The notes below the pieces were generated by a model that searched no databases, was not told the origin of the DNA, and worked only from the letters and a program-made list of their open reading frames with translations. DNA of 64,000 nt, taken from an uncultured bacterium. GTDB lineage: Bacteria > Myxococcota_A > Bradymonadia > UBA7976 > VGTA01. Numbering within the stretch: the stretch's first letter is position 1; each line of letters begins with the position of its first letter. Made by a program: the position numbers and the translations under genes. Where the stretch lies: assembly GCA_943788935.1 (NCBI GenBank), contig CALSSE010000017.1:1-64000 (forward strand), in the 5' to 3' direction. Below are positions 1 to 8,826 of the stretch, piece after piece.

Positions 1-2065
1 GTTGAGTCTCGCTCAATGAGGGGAAGGGGAAGGTCTCATAGCAGTCGGTGGGGTTATAGCGTATTTGATCTCCGAGGGTTGAAGAGAAGAGCCACGCCCA
101 CTGCTCATGAATACGTGATTGCAAGAGGGCAAAGGTCGACATGTCGGCATCAGGTAAGATGTTGAGACTATTGGCAAACACTGTGCCGGTAGGGACAAAG
201 GCAAAGCAGAGGTGAGCGGCGGCTTGAGCGTTGGTGAGCAAGACTCGCTCCTTGGAGCGAAGCCTCTTGTAGAGGGCGGCTCGGGTATTCCAATGTTGCC
301 ACCAAGGGTAGGCCCTGATTTTGGGGTTTCGATGTTGAAGTCGGCTCTCTGATACCCGCTCCCGTAAGCCCTCTAAGAGCTCTGGCCAACGGGTGGCCTC
401 CTCGAGGCTCCGCTCCTCAAAATCAATGGTATACCGATGAGGTCGATGGAGTGGATCTGTGTTGAGCTCTCGTCCTCCCATGTAGGGTTTGATCACCTGA
501 TCGTGGCTTGGGTCGAGGTCAAGGAGACGCTGTCTCTCGGCGAGCGGTGCGGCGCGTTGATTCACCTCATCAAAGGTGAAGCCCATCCCGAGGACGATGC
601 TCCCCTGGGCGCAACCGCCGCGATTAGCGCTGATCTTGGGAGGGACGTCTTCGATGTGATTAGCCTCCAATAAGCTGCTGATATGATCTACCTCCCGACC
701 GTTTAACCGCCGAGGCATACACACCGCAGAGGGGGTGAGATAGATGATACTCACCTTCACTGCCGCCTCACTTGGCCACTGACGTCGCCGCCACGCTGAG
801 AAGATCTGGCATCCTCGATCTACGAGATAAGCGAGTCCGCTCTCTCGAGTCGCTCCTTGGGCGATGGTATTGGTAGCGATGAATCCGACCGCGCCATGAG
901 GAGCGCAGAGATCAGCGCTGCGGCGAAAGAAGAAGGCGCAGAGGTCAGCGCTCTTTTTACTCTTGGGATACGCGCGGTGGAGACGGGCGATGTAATCATT
1001 ACCCATCACCGCGGCGCACTGTCGTCCTCCGAGGAAGGGAGGGTTACCGATGATCAGATCAAAGCCCCCCGCCCGAGCGACGCGGGGGAACTGCTCTCGC
1101 CAGCTAAACTGTTCTCGAGAGGGGGTTGTTTTTTGAGCAGTCTGTGGAGCGGACTGTTGGTGTCTCTCAGCAGAGTCATCATTCGCCGACCACCCCTCAC
1201 CGATGAGGCTGTCTCCCGACTTAATGGTCAAAGAGGGCTCGACCGCTCCCTCGGTGAGCTCTCTGATGCGAAATCGAGTGATCTCTACCGCTAAGGGATC
1301 GACATCCACTCCATATACACAGCGAGCGGCGATCGCTAATCGAGTCCTCTCCTCAAGTGAGCTGCACCCCGCGAGCTCATCGCTGAGCCAAGAGATGGCC
1401 TCCATCACAAAGGCCCCACAGCCCATCGCTGGATCACAGATCGAGAGAGAGGAGAGAGCGCTGAACTTCGCCGATTCTGACTGGTCGGCGAGGTGGTCAT
1501 GAAGTCGTCTCGCCGCCTCCGTGATCACCTCTCGGCAGAGTGAAGGAGGGGTGTAATGAGCACCAGAAGAGCGGCGTCGATCGCCTAAAACCTTGGAGAA
1601 GTCACCGCCTTGAGTGACAACAGCGTGGGTAGACCGGTGGAGAGAGAGGGAGCGGTCAGCGAGGAGCTCTTCATAGATCAACCCGATCCACTCTATAGAG
1701 AGGGAGTTCATCATCTCGGAGAGTGTAGAGAAGAGGAGAGAGGTCGCTTCGTTATCGAGCTCTGGGGGGGAGCCGAGCTCAAGCCAAAATGGATCGAGTT
1801 CCGCCAGCTCTTCGCTGAGCCGTCGCCACTCTTGATCTCTTAACAGAGCTGCGCTTACCAGGTCTCGCCGCGCTAGCCATGATCTCGCTGCTGAGGTGCG
1901 CTGAGTGCCAAAGGCTGCGCAGAGTCGTAAACACCACGAGAGGGTCTCCAAGGGATCGCTAGCGCTCTGTTCGCAGATCGACCCACAAAGCGCGGAGAGC
2001 TTAAGGTGAAGAGAGGGCCGCTGAGAGGTCACTCGCTCAGGTGGCTTAAGTGCGGAAGGTGACAC
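1..2065 (-). CDS. N6-adenine DNA methyltransferase, Eco57I/type IIG-like (3' end outside window)
   Basis: The minus strand is open without a stop from about 2137 to the left edge. I place the start at GTG 2065, because AGGAGA lies 6 nt upstream; ATG 2080 is an alternative. The 688 visible residues carry the adenine-MTase signature in order: GAHYTPP (about 168-174), motif I DPAMGCGAF (211-219), an acidic GVDVDP, motif IV GNPPF (340-344), a GFIATNTIAQG segment and, at the left edge, a YETFPFP motif often seen before the target-recognition part of such enzymes. It should methylate adenine in DNA, alone or as part of a type IIG restriction-modification enzyme. No nuclease motif is visible in the N-terminal 165 residues. 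It overlaps the 3' end of the CodA-like gene by 20 bp, suggesting translational coupling. The plus-strand open frames here are antisense shadows. Confidence 0.88.
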   Translation of the reverse strand, partial: MSPSALKPPERVTSQRPSLHLKLSALCGSICEQSASDPLETLSWCLRLCAAFGTQRTSAARSWLARRDLVSAALLRDQEWRRLSEELAELDPFWLELGSPPELDNEATSLLFSTLSEMMNSLSIEWIGLIYEELLADRSLSLHRSTHAVVTQGGDFSKVLGDRRRSSGAHYTPPSLCREVITEAARRLHDHLADQSESAKFSALSSLSICDPAMGCGAFVMEAISWLSDELAGCSSLEERTRLAIAARCVYGVDVDPLAVEITRFRIRELTEGAVEPSLTIKSGDSLIGEGWSANDDSAERHQQSAPQTAQKTTPSREQFSWREQFPRVARAGGFDLIIGNPPFLGGRQCAAVMGNDYIARLHRAYPKSKKSADLCAFFFRRSADLCAPHGAVGFIATNTIAQGATRESGLAYLVDRGCQIFSAWRRRQWPSEAAVKVSIIYLTPSAVCMPRRLNGREVDHISSLLEANHIEDVPPKISANRGGCAQGSIVLGMGFTFDEVNQRAAPLAERQRLLDLDPSHDQVIKPYMGGRELNTDPLHRPHRYTIDFEERSLEEATRWPELLEGLRERVSESRLQHRNPKIRAYPWWQHWNTRAALYKRLRSKERVLLTNAQAAAHLCFAFVPTGTVFANSLNILPDADMSTFALLQSRIHEQWAWLFSSTLGDQIRYNPTDCYETFPFPSLSETQ

Positions 2066-3353
2066 ACCGGCTCTCCTCATCGGGAAGAGTGAGAGTCGCC
2101 GCCGATTTGGGAGCACGAGAGAGTATGTGACCCCTGCTCATCACTACCCGACGGGTCGCTCGTAAGCGGATCGCTTCAATCGGGTCTTTTGCGTCGAGTA
2201 ATATAAGGTTGGCGGGGGCGTTGAGAGTGAGTCTTTCTCCCGAGAACCCCTCGCTCAAGCCTAAGGCTTTGGCGGGGTTTTGAGTCACCGCTCGATAACA
2301 ATCTCGCATCCCCGCTAATGAGGTGAGCTGTCCGACATGCAGACCCATCTGAGCGACCTCTAACATGTCGGCGGAGCCGAGGGCATACCATGGATCCATG
2401 ACGCAATCATGACCAAAAGAGACGTTGACGCCCCCCGCCATCAGCTCATCGACGCGGGTCATCCCTCGACGCTTAGGATAGCTGTCTCGTCTCCCTTGGA
2501 GGGTGATGTTGATCAAGGGGTTGGCTACGACATGAATCTCTGACTCGGCGAGGAGGGGGATCAGCTTAGCGGCGAAATCATGGGGAGCAGAGTGGAGGGA
2601 GGTGACATGGGAGGCGGTCACCCGCCCCTGTAAACCGAAGCGATGAGTCTGCTCTGCGAGGGTCTCGATATGTCGTGACTGAGGGTCGTCGGTCTCGTCA
2701 CAGTGCATATCAACCCGCAACCCTCGATCGGCGGCGAGTCGGCAGAGGAGAGCCACGCTCTCTCGACCAGCGGCGGTGGTGCGCTCAAAGTGCGGGATCC
2801 CTCCCACGACATCGACGCCGAGGTCGAGGGCCTCCGTTAAGAGCTCCACACCGCGAGGGTGTCGAAGATAGCCATCTTGAGGGAAAGCGACGATCTGCAG
2901 ATCAAAGTAAGGAGCGACCTCGGCGCGGAGCTTTATTAAAGCTCGAGCGGCGCGCAGCTCTCGGTCTCCGGTGTCAACATGTGTACGCATCGCTAATGTG
3001 CCGCGAGCGATCGCCCAATGAAGTAGCTCTTTAGCGCGCTGGTAAACGTCTTCTTCGGTGAGCATTGGCTTCTGCTCTGCCCAGATCTGAATCCCCTCAA
3101 AGAGGGTCCCCGAGCGATTGAGCCGCGGTCGACCGAGGCTGAGGGTCGCGTCGAGGTGAAAATGAGCGTCGACGAAGGGAGGAGAGAGTAGACCGCCTTC
3201 GCCTTCTATGACCTCAACGCCAGAGAGAGCGGTCGAGCTGTGGGTGCTCTCTCCATGAGGGGAGATCTCAACGATTTTCCCCTGATGGACGAGTACATCG
3301 AGGTGAGAACCGCTTACGGTATACACATCACGAAACAGGATTGGGTGGCTCAT
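2046..3353 (-). CDS. Cytosine deaminase-like amidohydrolase (CodA family)
   Basis: A 435-residue amidohydrolase-fold metal hydrolase whose closest recognisable relative is E. coli CodA (cytosine to uracil and ammonia). I see the metal ligands H64 and H66 (DAHFHLD), H217 and E220 (HCDE), H249 (ASH) and D316 (GHD). These are offset by exactly 3 from the CodA ligands as I remember them. The substrate-binding Gln of AFPQ (Q159) and the Trp of DPWY (W322) are kept. The residue after the metal Asp, D314 in E. coli CodA, is Cys317 here, which could change substrate preference. Start ATG 3353 has AGGAGA 4-5 nt upstream; an in-frame start 5 codons earlier has no good RBS. It is transcribed with and overlaps the DNA methyltransferase downstream. 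Confidence 0.85.
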   Translation of the reverse strand: MSHPILFRDVYTVSGSHLDVLVHQGKIVEISPHGESTHSSTALSGVEVIEGEGGLLSPPFVDAHFHLDATLSLGRPRLNRSGTLFEGIQIWAEQKPMLTEEDVYQRAKELLHWAIARGTLAMRTHVDTGDRELRAARALIKLRAEVAPYFDLQIVAFPQDGYLRHPRGVELLTEALDLGVDVVGGIPHFERTTAAGRESVALLCRLAADRGLRVDMHCDETDDPQSRHIETLAEQTHRFGLQGRVTASHVTSLHSAPHDFAAKLIPLLAESEIHVVANPLINITLQGRRDSYPKRRGMTRVDELMAGGVNVSFGHDCVMDPWYALGSADMLEVAQMGLHVGQLTSLAGMRDCYRAVTQNPAKALGLSEGFSGERLTLNAPANLILLDAKDPIEAIRLRATRRVVMSRGHILSRAPKSAATLTLPDEESRCVTFRT

Positions 3354-3461
3354 ATCTCTCCTTATCATAGCTCAAGGTCGATGAGCAGAGTAAGCCATTA
3401 ATCGTCTTTATAATAGACGATTTAGGAAATAGGCGATGATTATTGTCAGCGTCTATACTGA

Positions 3462-3552
3462 GGAGATCACTGCAGGAGATCACTGCAGGGGATCAAGGCA
3501 GGGGATCACGGCAGGAGATCACTGCAGGGGATCAAGGCAGGAGACCACTGCA
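3462..3552. repeat. 13-bp tandem repeat, 7 copies
   Basis: Seven consecutive 13-mers of consensus GGRGATCAMKGCA, alternating between GGAGATCACTGCA and GGGGATCAAGGCA types, with an eighth degenerate copy after 3552. It lies between the CodA-like gene and the tRNA cluster, downstream of the tRNAs. The plus-strand open frame through it is not a credible gene because it runs across a tRNA. Confidence 0.9.
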
Positions 3553-3642
3553 GGAAGTCGCTGTGAGAGGCTCGCTACATTGTTGACACATTCTTTTAGC
3601 TACATTGGTAGCTACATTGATGATCGTGACTCAGCAGCGTAT

Positions 3643-3717
<75 letters not shown>

Positions 3718-3737
3718 ACATGACACCCACACAAAAA

Positions 3738-3811
3738 CGCACTCGGCAGGATTCGAACCTGCGACCCTCGGTTCCGTAGACCGATGCTCTATCCAGCTGA
3801 GCTACGAATGC
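3738..3811 (-). tRNA. tRNA-Arg(ACG), copy 1 of cluster
   Basis: Nearly identical to the neighbouring tRNA at 3643-3717, with the same acceptor, D and T arms and loop CTACGGA. The anticodon stem differs by a compensated pair (TCGGT/ACCGA) and the variable region is one base shorter. The two are separated by 20 bp, so this is a local tandem duplication of tRNA-Arg(ACG). Confidence 0.93.
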
Positions 3812-3816
3812 AATGG

Positions 3817-3903
3817 CGGAGAGAGGGGGATTCGAACCCCCGAAGCGGTCACCCGCTTACTCCCTTAGCAGGGGAGCGCCTTCAGCCACTCGGCCACCTC
3901 TCC
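3817..3903 (-). tRNA. tRNA-Ser(GCT)
   Basis: A class II tRNA of 87 nt: acceptor GGAGAGG/TCTCTCC, anticodon stem CTCCC/GGGAG around loop CTGCTAA (anticodon GCT), an extended variable arm AGCGGGTGACCGCT, and T arm GGGGG-TTCGAAT-CCCCC. It reads AGC/AGU serine codons. It is the first gene of a minus-strand tRNA cluster followed by two tRNA-Arg(ACG); only 5 bp separates it from the first of these. Confidence 0.95.
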
Positions 3904-4032
3904 ACATTTGTGTTTAGTCACGTCGTCTAAAAAAGACATGAGGTAAATAGCTGATCTGAACAGCGAGGTCAAGAAATATTTATAGCCACCCGAATAGATC
4001 AGAAAAAACAAGAGAACTTAGGGATCTATGCC

Positions 4033-5544
4033 TTAAAATGAGGGTATGAGCGTCGCTCTAATCCTAAAATTAGGGTTATCTCCTTCGGCCCACAGATAGA
4101 GAGAGCCCCCTTTGATATGAGTCACAGAGAGTGGATAAGCGGCGACTGAGGGCTCTATGGAGAGGGTCTCGGGTAGACCGAGCGCTCGATCTGCAGCGAG
4201 GAGACGTCGCCACACAGTGTTCCGATTACCCTCAACCCTCTGAAATCCGGTGATCGCTTTAGGGGCGAAACGGACGCCTAAGTAGGGTAAACGACCCCCT
4301 GATATGCCCGACTCTTGTCCTTCTGCATCAATCACGGTGACCTGCCCCGCGTTGTTAGAGCCTACAACCCATAAAGGATCCACTCGGTCTCTGAGAACGG
4401 GTTGATTGAGCCCCTCTTCATAGCCTAGGTAGGGGTGACGCATCGCTGCCGCGCTCGACCAGTCGCGCTCGGTGAAGGACCGCTGCTCACTGGTGAGATC
4501 ATCTCTCCAAGAGCGTACAAAGAAGCCTGATTGGCCGTCCCCATTATCGCCGCCCCACACGAGGTCGATGTGGCCGCGAGGAGAGACGCTCAAGAGCGGC
4601 TGATTATGATTACGCCCCGTGGGGTCAGCGAGCCAAGCGCTGCCTAGAGGAGCGCCGCTCTCGTCGAGGTGAACTAAGTAAGCTCTGAAGCTGTTAACCG
4701 CAGGATCCCCCCATGTCCCCGAGAGAACAAAATATCCATCGGGGTGGGCCGCGAGGTCAGTCATCCAGCGATTTCCGACGTCAGGGTCGGCGCCTTCGGT
4801 AGAGGTCTCTCGAGCCTCGGTCGCCGTTTGCGACTCGATGGTGGTGACGCTCAGCGCTTGAGGAGGAGCGATCGGTTCACCGCTGAGCCGGTCGAAGGAG
4901 GCCAAGCGAGTGCTGAGGTTATAATCTCCACCGTCGCTGTAGCTGTTGTCTCTCGCCCAGGCGATCATCACTGTATCACCGATGACCGCTACCGATGGGT
5001 CAAGGTCATTCATCCCCGACTCTTGTTCTACGGCGAAGGGTTCGATGATGAGGTTGAGCGCACAATCAAAGCGACCCGCCCATGTCTCAAACTTTCCTTC
5101 ATCGTTAGGGATATTCCAAGCCATCCAAAACGCCTCTCCATCCCACGCCGCGTCGGGGTGGATTTGAGTCAACGCGCCTTCAGGGATGAGGAGGGCAGTA
5201 TTCCCAAACGCTGAAGGGTCGCAGCCCTCTACTGTGATCGGCGCTAAGCCTTCCTGGTACTCATCTTCTGTACCGGCGTCTGCTCCCGCCTCAGCGCCAG
5301 CGTCTTCTCCCGCCTCAGCGCCAGCGTCTGCTCCCGCCTCAGCGCCGGCGTCTTCTCCCGCTTCAGCGCCGGCGTCTTCTCCCGCTTCAGCACCCGCTTC
5401 AGCGCCCGCTTGGCTGGTTGGCGAAGGGTCATCATCGCAAGCGGTGAAGGAGATCCAGCCACACAAGACCAGCGCTAATCGCCAACGGTGAGTCATGGGG
5501 GAGGGGGGGAGAGCAGAGGGGAGTATCGTGGATTTAGGGAGCAT
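4033..5544 (-). CDS. Repeat-linker surface lipoprotein with propeller-like body
   Basis: A 503-residue exported lipoprotein of unknown function. ATG 5544 has GGAGAG 6 nt upstream; ATG 5496 (M17) has no RBS but would give a more typical signal peptide. The lipobox is SFTAC with lipid Cys36. A linker of about 50 residues follows, built from seven-residue GAEAGED/GAEAGAD units (21-bp DNA repeats, about 5270-5412). The remaining 400 residues contain several Trp-rich blade-like stretches (AAWDGEAFWMAW, VMIAWARD, DLVWGGDNGDG), as seen in beta-propeller surface proteins. The family is not recognised. It lies downstream of panBC on the same strand with only 25 bp between, so it may be co-transcribed. 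Confidence 0.75.
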   Translation of the reverse strand: MLPKSTILPSALPPSPMTHRWRLALVLCGWISFTACDDDPSPTSQAGAEAGAEAGEDAGAEAGEDAGAEAGADAGAEAGEDAGAEAGADAGTEDEYQEGLAPITVEGCDPSAFGNTALLIPEGALTQIHPDAAWDGEAFWMAWNIPNDEGKFETWAGRFDCALNLIIEPFAVEQESGMNDLDPSVAVIGDTVMIAWARDNSYSDGGDYNLSTRLASFDRLSGEPIAPPQALSVTTIESQTATEARETSTEGADPDVGNRWMTDLAAHPDGYFVLSGTWGDPAVNSFRAYLVHLDESGAPLGSAWLADPTGRNHNQPLLSVSPRGHIDLVWGGDNGDGQSGFFVRSWRDDLTSEQRSFTERDWSSAAAMRHPYLGYEEGLNQPVLRDRVDPLWVVGSNNAGQVTVIDAEGQESGISGGRLPYLGVRFAPKAITGFQRVEGNRNTVWRRLLAADRALGLPETLSIEPSVAAYPLSVTHIKGGSLYLWAEGDNPNFRIRATLIPSF

Positions 5545-5569
5545 AAGTGACTCTCCATTGGGTAAGTGA

Positions 5570-6448
5570 TTAACTTGAGCCTAGCATGAGGTTATCGATC
5601 AACCTCACCTCCTCTACAAAGCAGGCGATCGCTAAGAGCGCTGTGTGTGTCTGCTGTTCATCAGCGAGAGGCTGTAAAGAGTGAGGGTCACAGAGCGTGA
5701 GATAGTCGATCTTGAGCAGGGGGCTAAGCTCACGCTTTACCTCTTCGACCAGTGAAGAGTGCTCTCGCTCTCCTTCTCTCCACAAGCGCTGAGCGTTTGT
5801 TAGGCTCTTATAAATACTCATCGCTTCTCGACGGCCTGCGGGAGTGAGCCTCGTGTTTCGACTGCTCATCGCTAACCCGCCTGACTCTCTCGCGGTGGGT
5901 ACGCCAATGATCTTCACCGGGAGATGTAGGTCACGGGTCATCTGGCGGATGATGCTCAGCTGCTGATAGTCTTTCTCCCCAAACACCGCGATATGACAGC
6001 GGACGAGGTTAAAGAGAGCGTTCACCACCGTGCATACACCGCGGAAGTGCCCAGGTCTCGTCGCTCCGCAGAGGTGATCACCGAGCGCGCCGACGTTGAC
6101 CCATGTCTGAGCTCCGGAGGGGTAAATCACCCCTGGAGACGGGAGAAAGATCGCATCTGCTCCGGCGTTGACCGCGACTTGAGCGTCTCTTGACTCATCT
6201 CGATGATAAGCCTCAAAGTCGCTCGCGTTATTGAACTGAGTAGGGTTAACAAAGAGGCTCACCACCACATATTGGGCGTGGCGCTTGGCCTCTCTGACCA
6301 GCGAGAGGTGACCTTCATGAAGGTCGCCCATAGTGGGAACGAAGCCGATGAGAGGTCGATGATCATGAGACGATAGACTCTCACGCCAGCGCTGGAGATC
6401 GGTCGCGTCATAGAGAAGAGTCGAGTGATGGCTTGAGCTGATGTTCAC
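5570..6448 (-). CDS. panC: Pantothenate synthetase
   Basis: This 292-residue cytoplasmic enzyme condenses pantoate and beta-alanine with ATP to form pantothenate, the vitamin B5 precursor of CoA. The nucleotidylyltransferase signature PTMGDLHEGH (residues 38-47) supplies the two His of the ATP site. Further family blocks are visible: SLFVNPTQF, the FGEKDYQQL loop and the AMSSRNTRL segment. Length matches the family. It follows panB with 32 bp between on the same strand, forming the usual panBC operon. I am certain of the function. Start ATG 6448 fits the family N-terminus. Confidence 0.97.
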   Translation of the reverse strand: MNISSSHHSTLLYDATDLQRWRESLSSHDHRPLIGFVPTMGDLHEGHLSLVREAKRHAQYVVVSLFVNPTQFNNASDFEAYHRDESRDAQVAVNAGADAIFLPSPGVIYPSGAQTWVNVGALGDHLCGATRPGHFRGVCTVVNALFNLVRCHIAVFGEKDYQQLSIIRQMTRDLHLPVKIIGVPTARESGGLAMSSRNTRLTPAGRREAMSIYKSLTNAQRLWREGEREHSSLVEEVKRELSPLLKIDYLTLCDPHSLQPLADEQQTHTALLAIACFVEEVRLIDNLMLGSS

Positions 6449-6480
6449 CGTTGAATCCTTAACAGCCGCTGAAATGGCGC

Positions 6481-7284
6481 TTAGCCTTGATGGGAGTGAG
6501 AGCGACCGGGGAAGACGCGCTGACGAACCTCTTCACTGTACGAAGAGACAGCGCCGCGCACCTCTTCTGAGAAGTTACGGTATTTTTTAAGGAAGCTCGG
6601 ATGGAAGCGCTCATCTAAGCCCAACAGATCATAGAGCACGAGCACTTGACCATCACAGCCCGCTCCAGCTCCGATCCCGATGGTTGGGATATCGAGCGCT
6701 TGACTGACCCGAGTGGCGAGAGGAGCAGGGACCGATTCGAGAACTAGAGAGTAGGCTCCTGCTTCTTGCAAGGCGAGAGCCTCCTCTAAAAGGAGATCGG
6801 CGCTATCTGCGCTCCGTCCCTGCATTTTGTAACCGCCGAGCTGATGAACCGATTGAGGAGTCAGCCCGAGATGTCCCATCACCGGAACGCCGGCCTCGGT
6901 GAGCCCGCGGACGCTCTTGAGGACTCGACGTCCTCCTTCTAGCTTAATCGACTGTACGCCCCCCTCCTTCATGAGCCTGATCCCTGCGCGCATCGCGTCA
7001 TCGTATGAGGCTTGATAAGAGCCAAAGGGCAGGTCTCCCACGATGTGAGCTCGTCGGCTCCCTCGAGCGACCGCTCGGCAGTGATAGATCATCTCATCTA
7101 AGGTGACTGGTAAGGTGTGCTCGTGGCCTTGAATGACCATCCCTAAAGAGTCTCCGACAAGGAGCATATCGACGTCGCTCTCATCCAGAAGTCGGGCGAA
7201 GGTCGCATCATAGCAGGTGAGCATCACAATCGGCTCTCCTCTATGGCGCATCGCTTGGATTTTTGTGATACTCTTCCGCTTCAT
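6481..7284 (-). CDS. panB: 3-methyl-2-oxobutanoate hydroxymethyltransferase
   Basis: This 267-residue TIM-barrel enzyme transfers a hydroxymethyl group from methylene-tetrahydrofolate to alpha-ketoisovalerate to make ketopantoate, the first committed step to pantothenate. D45 (LVGDSLGM) and D84 (VGDLPFGS) match the magnesium ligands of E. coli PanB; E116 (KLEGG) and E183 (VLESVP) fit the other conserved acids. It is first in the panB-panC operon. A triple 14-bp repeat lies in its upstream region, and RBS quality is modest (GAGTGAG). Confidence 0.97.
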   Translation of the reverse strand: MKRKSITKIQAMRHRGEPIVMLTCYDATFARLLDESDVDMLLVGDSLGMVIQGHEHTLPVTLDEMIYHCRAVARGSRRAHIVGDLPFGSYQASYDDAMRAGIRLMKEGGVQSIKLEGGRRVLKSVRGLTEAGVPVMGHLGLTPQSVHQLGGYKMQGRSADSADLLLEEALALQEAGAYSLVLESVPAPLATRVSQALDIPTIGIGAGAGCDGQVLVLYDLLGLDERFHPSFLKKYRNFSEEVRGAVSSYSEEVRQRVFPGRSHSHQG

Positions 7285-7315
7285 GATCTCACTCGCTAGA
7301 CTGTAGGCTGTCTCT

Positions 7316-7357
7316 CAATTGGTCTCTTGCAATTGGTCTCTTGCAATTGGTCTCTTG
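7316..7357. repeat. 14-bp tandem repeat, 3 copies, upstream of panB
   Basis: Three exact head-to-tail copies of CAATTGGTCTCTTG in the divergent spacer between panB (minus) and the rRNA methyltransferase gene (plus). The unit is not a multiple of 3, consistent with non-coding sequence. Each copy holds the palindrome CAATTG. It could affect the panB leader or promoter, but I see no recognisable operator. Confidence 0.92.
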
Positions 7358-7494
7358 ATCGCCGAACGCGACTCTTCATTTTTATCTAAGCGGCGAGATG
7401 ATACACGGTAGCGAACAAAAGTCATAGTAAGTTAATCCAACAAACGACTAGCCCGCCTCATCTAGAGGTAGCCGAGAAGGGTCAGGACGAGATC

Positions 7495-8826
7495 GTGAGT
7501 CGAGAGAAGAAAGTGAGAGGGAATCGCCCTCCCTCTAAGCAGAGAGGCTTACCCTTTGGTGATGGCGGCCCCTGTCGACGACTTGGAGAGTGTGGCGCTT
7601 GCCCTCTCCTGCCCCTCTCTCATGCTGAGCAATTAGAGTGGAAATATGATGACTTAAACGCTCATCTTCAGCGCTACTCTGAGCTCTCGTCTCTTAAGGT
7701 TCATCGGGCCTCTCCTCCTCCTCAGGGCCAGTTTGGCTATCGGCATACGGTCAAGCCCTCGGTGAGGGCGGGGAGTGACCCAAGCTCTCCTCTACGAGTA
7801 GGTCTGTACCAACCAGGGAGTCATCGCCTCGTCGATCTCAGTGAATGTTTAGTGCAAACCTCGGGACTCAACGAGCTCTTGGAGGCGATCAGAGTCATCG
7901 CGCCTCGAGTCGGACTCCTCGGATATCAGCCCGGAGACGAAGCGCTCATCGATCAGCCTCGACTGCGATACATCGTCGCTCGACAGGGTTTGAGCCCCGC
8001 CGTTGGAGAGAGCGTCGATGAATATCGAGAGGCGCTCTATTTGACTTTAGTGGTCACCGCTCTTGATCCAAGCGTCATCGACCTTCTTATAGAAGAGCTG
8101 AGAGAGCGTTGCCCTTCTCTTATGGGGGTCGCTCTGCATATCAACAGGCTCTCGGGGAACGCGATCTTCGATCACGAGCAGAGCACAGATCATCGTTGGG
8201 GAGAGTCGGTGTTATGTCATCTCCTGAGACCGCTGCCGGAGTCTCCACCGATCGCCATACAGCTCTCGGCGAGCAGCTTCGCGCAGGTTAACCCCGAGGT
8301 CGCCGAAGCGGCCTATCAAGCGGTGGTGAGTGGTCTAGACCCTCAGCCTGGTGAGCGCGCGCTCGATGTGTATTGTGGGGTAGGGTCTATCGGTCTCCTC
8401 CTCGCCGCTAGAGCGAGAGAGCGCGGAGGGCCTCTGAGCAGGTTATATGGTTTAGAAGAGACCGAGTCCTCTCTCCGAGATGCCGAACAGAACGCTCTAC
8501 AGCTCAAGATCGATGAGGCGCGCTTTATTTTAGGGCGAGCGGAAGAGAAGATCGCTGCGCTCTTATCAGAATCATCATGTCAGCCTCATCACCCTCTGGT
8601 GGTCGCCCTTAACCCTTCACGGCGTGGCTGTCAGCCGGAAGTGCTGAGCGCGATCGCTGATTTAAAGCCTCGTCGGATCGCTTATATGAGCTGTCACGCT
8701 AAGACTCTCGCCCGCGACCTCAGTCGTCTCGCTGAGCATGGCTATACCGCTGAGACCCTAACCTTCTTCGACATGTTCCCCGGGAGCGTACATTATGAAA
8801 CGGTCACCATCTTATCCCCCCGCTGA
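7495..8826 (+). CDS. TrmA/RumA-family RNA 5-methyluridine methyltransferase
   Basis: This 443-residue SAM-dependent enzyme should methylate C5 of a uridine in 23S rRNA or tRNA. The N-terminal iron-sulfur site is visible as C27, C33 and C36 (CRRLGECGAC). There is no TRAM domain, as in RlmC-type members. The Rossmann motif LDVYCGVGSIGL starts at about 290. The usual DPPR motif is replaced by NPSRRGC, close to the NPPRRG of RlmC. C400 in YMSCHAKTLARDL is the catalytic nucleophile region. Start GTG 7495 follows AGGACGAG. The gene overlaps the next, related gene by 32 bp. Exact target base is not predictable from sequence. Confidence 0.88.
   Translation: MSREKKVRGNRPPSKQRGLPFGDGGPCRRLGECGACPLLPLSHAEQLEWKYDDLNAHLQRYSELSSLKVHRASPPPQGQFGYRHTVKPSVRAGSDPSSPLRVGLYQPGSHRLVDLSECLVQTSGLNELLEAIRVIAPRVGLLGYQPGDEALIDQPRLRYIVARQGLSPAVGESVDEYREALYLTLVVTALDPSVIDLLIEELRERCPSLMGVALHINRLSGNAIFDHEQSTDHRWGESVLCHLLRPLPESPPIAIQLSASSFAQVNPEVAEAAYQAVVSGLDPQPGERALDVYCGVGSIGLLLAARARERGGPLSRLYGLEETESSLRDAEQNALQLKIDEARFILGRAEEKIAALLSESSCQPHHPLVVALNPSRRGCQPEVLSAIADLKPRRIAYMSCHAKTLARDLSRLAEHGYTAETLTFFDMFPGSVHYETVTILSPR

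Noticed and set aside
437..1843. Plus-strand open frames over the first 2 kb
   Set aside because: They lie antisense to a continuous minus-strand frame with clear methyltransferase motifs and have no RBS or family features.
3462..3552. Possible CRISPR array
   Set aside because: The units are contiguous 13-mers with no spacers, and no cas genes are nearby.
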